DNA of 64,000 bases from Hofstenia miamia (taxonomy: Eukaryota; Xenacoelomorpha; Acoela), in contig SCFE01000007.1 in the NCBI GenBank assembly GCA_004352715.1, positions 1,226,357 through 1,290,356 on the forward strand. The letters are read 5' to 3'. Position numbers and translations under genes: made by a program. Shown one piece after another: positions 39,001 to 46,964 of this stretch (within the stretch, counting starts at the first letter, position 1; every line of letters starts with the position of its first letter). The notes under the pieces were generated by a model that was given only the letters and a program-made list of their open reading frames with translations, ran no database searches and had not been told where the DNA came from.

Positions 39001-42000
39001 ATAAATATACCTAGTGTTGAATTTACTCAACTACTGGACACATTTTTCCAATTAAGCAACATTGTAAAAATATTCATCAATGCTTCTACATTGGCTTTTG
39101 GTTTTTTTAGTATGTTATTTTTAAAATGACATTTTCCATTTTTTATTTACGAACAATTCGCTTTTTATTATGCTTAATTTAATATATATATATATATATA
39201 NNNNNNNNNNNNNNNNNNAGATCAGGCGACAATCCAGGCCACCCTTGTAGGAGTTCAAAGGGTTTACCAGTAAACCACGTCTTCACAGCTTTTGCCGTGT
39301 GGCATGGTGCACCATCCTGCTGAAATATTTTAGTGGAACTTATTTGCATCCAAACAGGTAGCTTCTGCTTGAATAAATCAAGGTAGACTTTGCCATTCAT
39401 ATGAGTTTTAGGTGGTAGAAACCATAAACCAGCATGCCCTTGCGCAGTAATGGCACCCCAAATCATGACACTAGCTGGATGCTTTAATGTGGGAAGTACA
39501 TATTTTTTACTGTATCTGCAATTTGCTGGACGCCTTATCATATGTGCTCCATACTGAAACTGTGACACAGTGGTCTGATCTGAGAACATTACTTTTTTTC
39601 CAGTCATCAGCCGACCAATTGGCGTATCTTTGTGCAAAAGCCAGCCTGTCAAAAATGTTCTTTTTTGATAGTTTGGGCTTTCGGGCAGCTTTGTAACATC
39701 TTAGTCCACAATCAACTAGTAAGTGGTGCCTAATAGTTCTGCGACTAGGGAAAACTTGTAATGATCGTAAATTGGAGTGAATAACACTGCTTGATATGGT
39801 TGGAGTGACAGAAGCTGCTCGTCTGATCAAACTATCAGTGCTCTTTGATGAAATGCGTGGGCGACCTGACCTTGGACGGCTATTGTAGCAAGAAATCTCT
39901 TTAATCCTTTTGATGGCATTACATACAGTTGATTGTGCCACATGGAGTCTGACAGCTATTGCCCTTTGAGACATATTTTCTTGGCTTAAAACCTGAATTT
40001 GTGCTCGCTTTTCAGAAGTTAACTCGCATTTCTTACCCATATTTAAAGGTGATAAATGAGATGCTGTAACATTGTTTTGGGTTACATTCACATAAATACA
40101 CTGATAACGCATCTAAATATGATTGTTTGAAAGAAAACTAGCAATTATTAACATTACATAAAGGTTGCTTAAAAATATGCATGAAATATAAATTATATGC
40201 TAAAATCACGAGGTGATCGTAAACTTTTGGCCACGGCTGTATGTATATATATATAATGTTTCGATCATTTATTGATCATTTTCAGAAACTTTCCCTCAAT
40301 TTTTAAAATTTTTTAATAACTGCACTAATAAAATATAATATTTTGCCTATTAAGTTAATAGCTATAATTTTTTTATGATTTTAATTTGCTTGTTTAATAT
40401 CATAATGTATTAGAAAAAAAGAGTTCGGCCACCTATGATTTGTAATAAATATTACTAAAAATGGTATTTTAAAATTAAATTTGGTGTTGCAGAAAACGAC
40501 TAGTAGTACTTTCGGGGATATCATCAGACGTTTCACTTCTGAGAACATCATTGCCCTCAAGCCAAAGTCCAAAAAACCAAAGAAACCTCCAAAACCTAAT
40601 CAGCTCTTGTGTGCCTTTCAAAGCGAAATCCCAGGAACACTTCAGAGGAACTTCGCAGGGAATGGGCTGATGGTCACCTCGTGAGGGCAAGAACTGTTCA
40701 AAACATCCTGAAGAAATACTCCATTGGGACTTTCGTGGCACCCAAAAAACTATTCTTAACCTCAAAGCAAAGATTACTCCGGCAGAGATAGGCCAAGTTG
40801 ATGAGATACTATTCATCTGAACATTGGTCTAATGTTATACTTTCAGATGAGTCAAGATTTGAGCTATACTCCTCAAAAAGAATGTTCATAAAGAGATCAA
40901 CTGGGCAGAAGTTCAGATTCTTGCCTCAATTTACTCGGGTGACCATGAAGTATGGTGGGAATTCTGTAATGGTATGGGGTGCAATATGGAAGTGTGGGAT
41001 TCGCAAGATTGTTTACATAACTGGTATTCTCCTAAGCTCTTAATATGCTCAGATTCTCGAAAAAGAAACTCTTGCCACTCTTTACAAGTGATTTATTATA
41101 TCATCCTTTAAATGAAATGAAAAAATTCTTCCACAATAATGGGGTTGCTATCCTTGCTGACTGACCTGGCCAAACTCCAGACCTTAACATTATCGAAAAT
41201 ATGTGGAACGAGGTCAAATATCGAATTGGACAGCACACTCTTCACACTGAAGTCGAGCTGTGGAGCGCAATAAAGAAATAATTTTATGCAATTCCCATCT
41301 CTTTATTCAAAGACTTTTTGCTTCAATCCCTGATCGCCTTGAAGCTGTTATCTGCTCAAAGGGACACCCCACAAAATATTAGAAGGGGCAATTTTGTTGC
41401 TAAGTGTATTGCATTATTTATTAATTTATGTATTTCATTTTGAATTTACTTTGTTCGGATTTGCTCATTTGTTAAAATTTTTTCAGTTGGCCGAATACAT
41501 TTTTCCAATGCGAATTTTCTAATTTTGATTAAAAATTAATAGCCAATAGTTATTCTACATATTTTATGGTATTAGACATACAGATTTTCCTTTCCCAATC
41601 CAAGTAACACTTAGTTATAATTTTAGGAACACTCTATCCAATGAATGTTCATTATTTATTTAAAATAGAAGGTGGTGGAATACATATTTCCAGTACTGTA
41701 TATATTTTACAAAATGCAACATTTTGAAAAGATACCAAGCTTTAGTAAGCAGCATCGGCCGATTGTAAACAAATACTAAAAAGGAAGTTGTTTCTTATTT
41801 GTAATAGTGGATTGCAATCCAAAATACTAATAATAATTACTTATTTTAGATGTTTGTGCCTAACAAACCGTGTTTTTTATCAAAACAAACAAAATGTAAC
41901 TGGGGTATTTTGATATTTGTTTCCGAATTTTTCAAAATCGTTCTCCACCCTGGTGAATTGCTTGTGATTGTAATATCAGTAAAATTTCATATTTATTTTG

Positions 42001-42952
42001 CTAAATATTAAAAATCACTATATTAAATTTTCCTTACCACATTTATCCTACGTACATTTCAACATAATCCCCCATATTGTACATAGTGACCCGACAATAA
42101 ACGGCACACCTAATTGCAAAGCGATACTAGACACGTCTAGACTCATTGCTATCATTTATAATTGATTTTAATGTCTAGCTGAAAGAGGAGAGTTAATTAG
42201 TGTTAGATATTATTTTGTAATATTTTTTCAGACATTTTTTCGACCAATTTAGGTAGACATTGACAAGGTTCTCTATTCATGAAAACATCACCATGATGAA
42301 TACATTAACAATTGAGAATATTTTTTCTGCAACGGCTTGCAGATTTACTAACGATTTAGGACCTGTAGATTTTTTTAAGTGCTTGAGAATTCATTTTCAA
42401 AATAATTGAATACCATCAAGTATTACATACACTTGAAAAATGTTTGGCTTTGCTTAGATGGGTAAAATGGACAAGTTACAAATCCTTCTTCTCAATCTAG
42501 TTGAACTAGATAAATTTAAGATGATTTTAATTACTTAATGGTGTAAATTAAGGGATGAACTTAATTTTTTTCAAGAAAAATGAGAAATATTTATATTAAT
42601 GCAAAAAAGTTTTTATTTGTAGCGACCACTTCTAATGAATCACAAACGCTTAATTAATAGTTCTTCTAAAGAGAATTGGAATACTTTTTAGCCAAACCTT
42701 AATATTATTTTCAAATCAGAAAAACGGCATGCTTAGATTCGGAAATATTTTTCTTATCTACAAATAAATTTTCCCTCGCGCCATTAAGAATTCTTTACTG
42801 ACAGCTTATATATTACCTATATTAAATCGTTCTAAAAAATATGGATCAAGCCAGCAAGAACCCAACTAAAAATAAAAAAGTGGAACAGCTCCAAATCAAA
42901 ATTAAAAATGTCTCAAGCCTAATTCAGGTACTATGGGACGGCTCTGTTCACT

Positions 42953-43000
<48 letters not shown>

Positions 43001-44480
43001 TGTCTTTAGGTTGTTATATCGATTCTTCTGCCAATTCGAAGTATTCATATTTGATTTTCATTCTTCGAATTATAAAAATGACTTATCCCGTAGACAACGA
43101 AATTGTGGTGCTTGTCGGGTCCAATTGAACCGTCAAAATTGTGAGTACCAATCAAATTGAACATAAATTCAAAAGATAGTCTGATTATATTATTATCCAA
43201 TGGTGTTAATAAATATAAATATTGCCTACCTCGAAAATATCTATTAAAATTTGAAATACCTATTACACCTACAGCTATATTTCGATTTTAAATGTTAACA
43301 TAATGTACTTTTAATTACCTATGGAATCTTCTTCATCCATGCTCACAGTTGAAATATGTTTCTCAAAATTAACTCTCGTTGAAATTTCTTTCCCAAATTG
43401 GTTCACTGTTCCATCATCTACAAGGATGAAGTAATTATGGTTTGGATCTAAGGGAACTCCCTTTACTTTCTCATCTGGCCTTGGCATAGGGTACTTCGCG
43501 AGACCCTAAAATATTCACTTTATTCACTCTAAGTTGTGCATATTTCATTTACATATTCATCTTTATCAATTATCTCTATTTATGTTGTAACTAATTTTCT
43601 AATTACTTACGATAAGTTCCAGAAATCAGGTCTGCTGATATTATATTGCATGTTATGCATTATTATAATTTATTGTAAGTGTGCATAACGTGGGCTTACT
43701 TTCTCAGATGTTTCAGAATTTTTTAACAGTTCACGATTTGCAACTATTCCCCAAGTGACAATACCAATTGTTGGAATGACGGTTCTATCCTTACTCGGGT
43801 AGTCCCTAAGAGCCGATCCCACCAATTTCATTACTCCTGCATTGGTTCCGCCAGTTACCACCCATGCGCCAGTAGACTTAGCTAGTTTCACCAAACCTTG
43901 ACGTAGAACCATTCTCTGCTTGGCATTAATATTGAAGTCTAATGCACCACCTGTGACAGAAATTAAAAGTTTTGGAGGAGTGACTTTCCATGCCTGTGTC
44001 ATCAAACGGTAGAGATCTTCAGCACGAGTTTCATCATGGCAACGAATGAACTAAAATTCAAAACTGTTTTTACACGGTTAATGAATTATATGTACGTATG
44101 TATAGAGTAGAGAACGAAATAGTCTAATCATTTAAATATTTAGCATATGTGCTGGTTACTCAATCCTATTTATGCACTGAAAGACTTAAAAATATGATTA
44201 TGCACATAATCTTCAATAGCTTTATTTGTTTGCATCATGCATATGTACAAATAAGATATATACATATTTACAAAAATGTACAAAGGAATTAGATATACAT
44301 ATACTACAAACTAAGCTACAATAATTAAAATAAAATGCACACAGATATTTACAATTAATTTACATGGAAATATAAAGTAATAATTTGTATTTTAAAGATA
44401 TAATTTAAACTTGCTCCCTTCAAATATACTTGCATTTTTTAAAATACTTCAATTTTCTTTCAATTTTTATGCTTGTAATT

Positions 44481-44516
<36 letters not shown>

Positions 44517-46928
44517 AATGAATTAGGGTTAGCACTTTTGTACCCTTATATGTACATAGCATCATGGCACGACATTTTGTTTCTATTAAAAGAAAATTAT
44601 ACACTTTTTGATATAATGAAGAAAAAATTCCCCCACCAAACTCGAAGCAGTAAACAACTAACATATAAATTTTTGCAATAGACTATGCAACAATTTTTAC
44701 AATACAAATTCAGATATATGGTAATGACATTGACACTAGAAACGCGGAGATAGGTCAAAATGTCCTATAAGCCTTTTTTGTTTGCTTGATTATTCATTCA
44801 ACAAAAACACTAGCAGGTACATATACTTCCAATTACGTTGATAATCTGATTGAATTTGCTGTTAGTAGAAATTTTGTTTCTATTCAATAATTTTCGTATT
44901 TAAGCCTCACGTCAAGAACCAACCCAACTGGTATCGACTAAACAGTTTCAAAGAAATTGAAGCGAAGCAACCAAAAATGAAATAATAAGAAATCTGACAT
45001 TTTTCCTAGTGACATTTTATTTTAGTTGTGTTGTTAATGTCCATATATATATATATATATATATATACGTAGGGATTTATATGTTGTTATTGTTGCTCAT
45101 AAGTAAGCATCATAATAATTCAAGCGTAAATTAGGTAATATAAAAATGCATCAATAGAAAACGAAAAAAATCAATATCTATGTAAGAGACTTATTACTAA
45201 CATTTTATGTATTTGATAAAATAAATTGCAAGGTACAAACACTTAGCATTAATATTAGAGATCCTTGTGATTTTAGAGAAGTGTGTACATAGATTGACCA
45301 GTTGAAACGACGCACATATATGATCACAAAACATTTAACTATGTATGTCTTCATGTATGCGTCATGACTTACAACGTTAAATAGTCATTTGTTTTATTGC
45401 TGCTTTATGAATAATTTTTTCGAATTTTTGAAAAATTACACTTGTACGTTGGATCTATGCATACTGCTCGTATTTTAGAGGTGAAATCCAACACTGGTAA
45501 TAAAAGATTACCTGAGAAATACGATACTTTCCTTATTTGTTTTGTCATTTTCAAAAAGTATCCGCCATTTATAGGTGTTCGCACTTACCAGAAGTCCTTC
45601 AAGAAATTTTTTACTATATATAAATATCCCACTGATTTTTGAAAGATTTGCGTTATATTCTGATTTTATTGGTATGCTAATATAATTCGATTTATAATTT
45701 TTATTCAAAATCACATACCTTTGCAATGTTTGCTTTTCTGGTATTTAAGAATTCCATTTCGCCCATGACATCGGTTTTGGTTTTGCACGTATTTCCATAT
45801 TTCGTCCATGAATTTCCTTCCTGCTCTTGCTGGGGATAGTATAATTGAGCATTTGCATCGCACTCAGACCGATTTCTTCCACAGACGCAGCTAAAATGGA
45901 CGTCAACTTAATTCTAAACACATGTGAAACACTGAAATTTATGACGATAAAAATACCATAAAACGGTAAGTGACTATTTTGTTTTTTCAATCTCCATTTA
46001 TGTTTCTTAGAGTTTTAACCGAACCTTAACCGAATTGGCTTTTGGCAGGTACGGGCAGTGCCGGGCCAGATCAGGATCGATAAGATATTAATGAAATTGA
46101 CACGGGCTTGAACTTTTTGTATAATGGCCAAGAAATTTGCAAAATTTATTTAGTATACATTATTTCTTGTACTTTCTATCTTCAGACTTATACCAACTAG
46201 TTCATTTAATTAACATCAAACAGTGAGTCCCATTGAGTTATTAAGAAGTGCAATTGATGCCAAACTATTTATAATGGCTTAGATGTAACGGGTAGGGGCA
46301 GGAACGGGACTTCATTTTACTAATTACAATGGACCGCTCTCGGGGTATTGTGCAAGGGTCTCGGAGGTAAAATTTTTGCCTGGTTATAACTCTGATGCTT
46401 CTTACTTGCTGCTGCCAATGCTTCAATTACTAGTAGAACTACTTTATGTTCTTCAACGTCTAGTCTCAGTATTTTGAGAATTACCCTTCTCATCGTGAGT
46501 CTCGAGCTCTATTTCCTTATTTACCACCTCTACCTATAATTATTTGCGTCATCTTTGCTTCAATCACGTTCATTATTTGTATGCTAAAAACTAACATTGT
46601 TCTCATCTTGTCATTCTTTAGTACTCCTGTGGTTTACACTCAATACCGCTCTCTCCTGCTATTATTCCATACTGTATGCTCTCAGGTTCCCATTTATGAC
46701 GTTTCCTACTTTGTTATTCCTGAACGNCAAAAGTTTAAGACCATAGCATATATTTCATAGCTTTAACATTTTAAATTATTAAATATTTGAGTACACTTTA
46801 TTAATTTTTATGTTTTTTACATTAGAGATTGTTATCGTTACGTAATAAATACAAAAAAAATTTATTCAATTGTTTAGTTTTCTTTTCGCATCAGGAAATT
46901 GTTTGGTCTTAAATTTTTGTTACAGATA

Positions 46929-46964
<36 letters not shown>

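Noticed and set aside
35808-43160. Open frames ending in Tyr-Ile runs at 35.8 and 42.9 kb
   Set aside because: They arise from reading (TA)n microsatellites in TRPM introns.
45745-45990. 81-codon - strand frame as an independent small protein
   Set aside because: It overlaps TRPM exon 3 in another phase and starts in an intron; the phase that gives CVCGRN and joins both neighbours is the real one.
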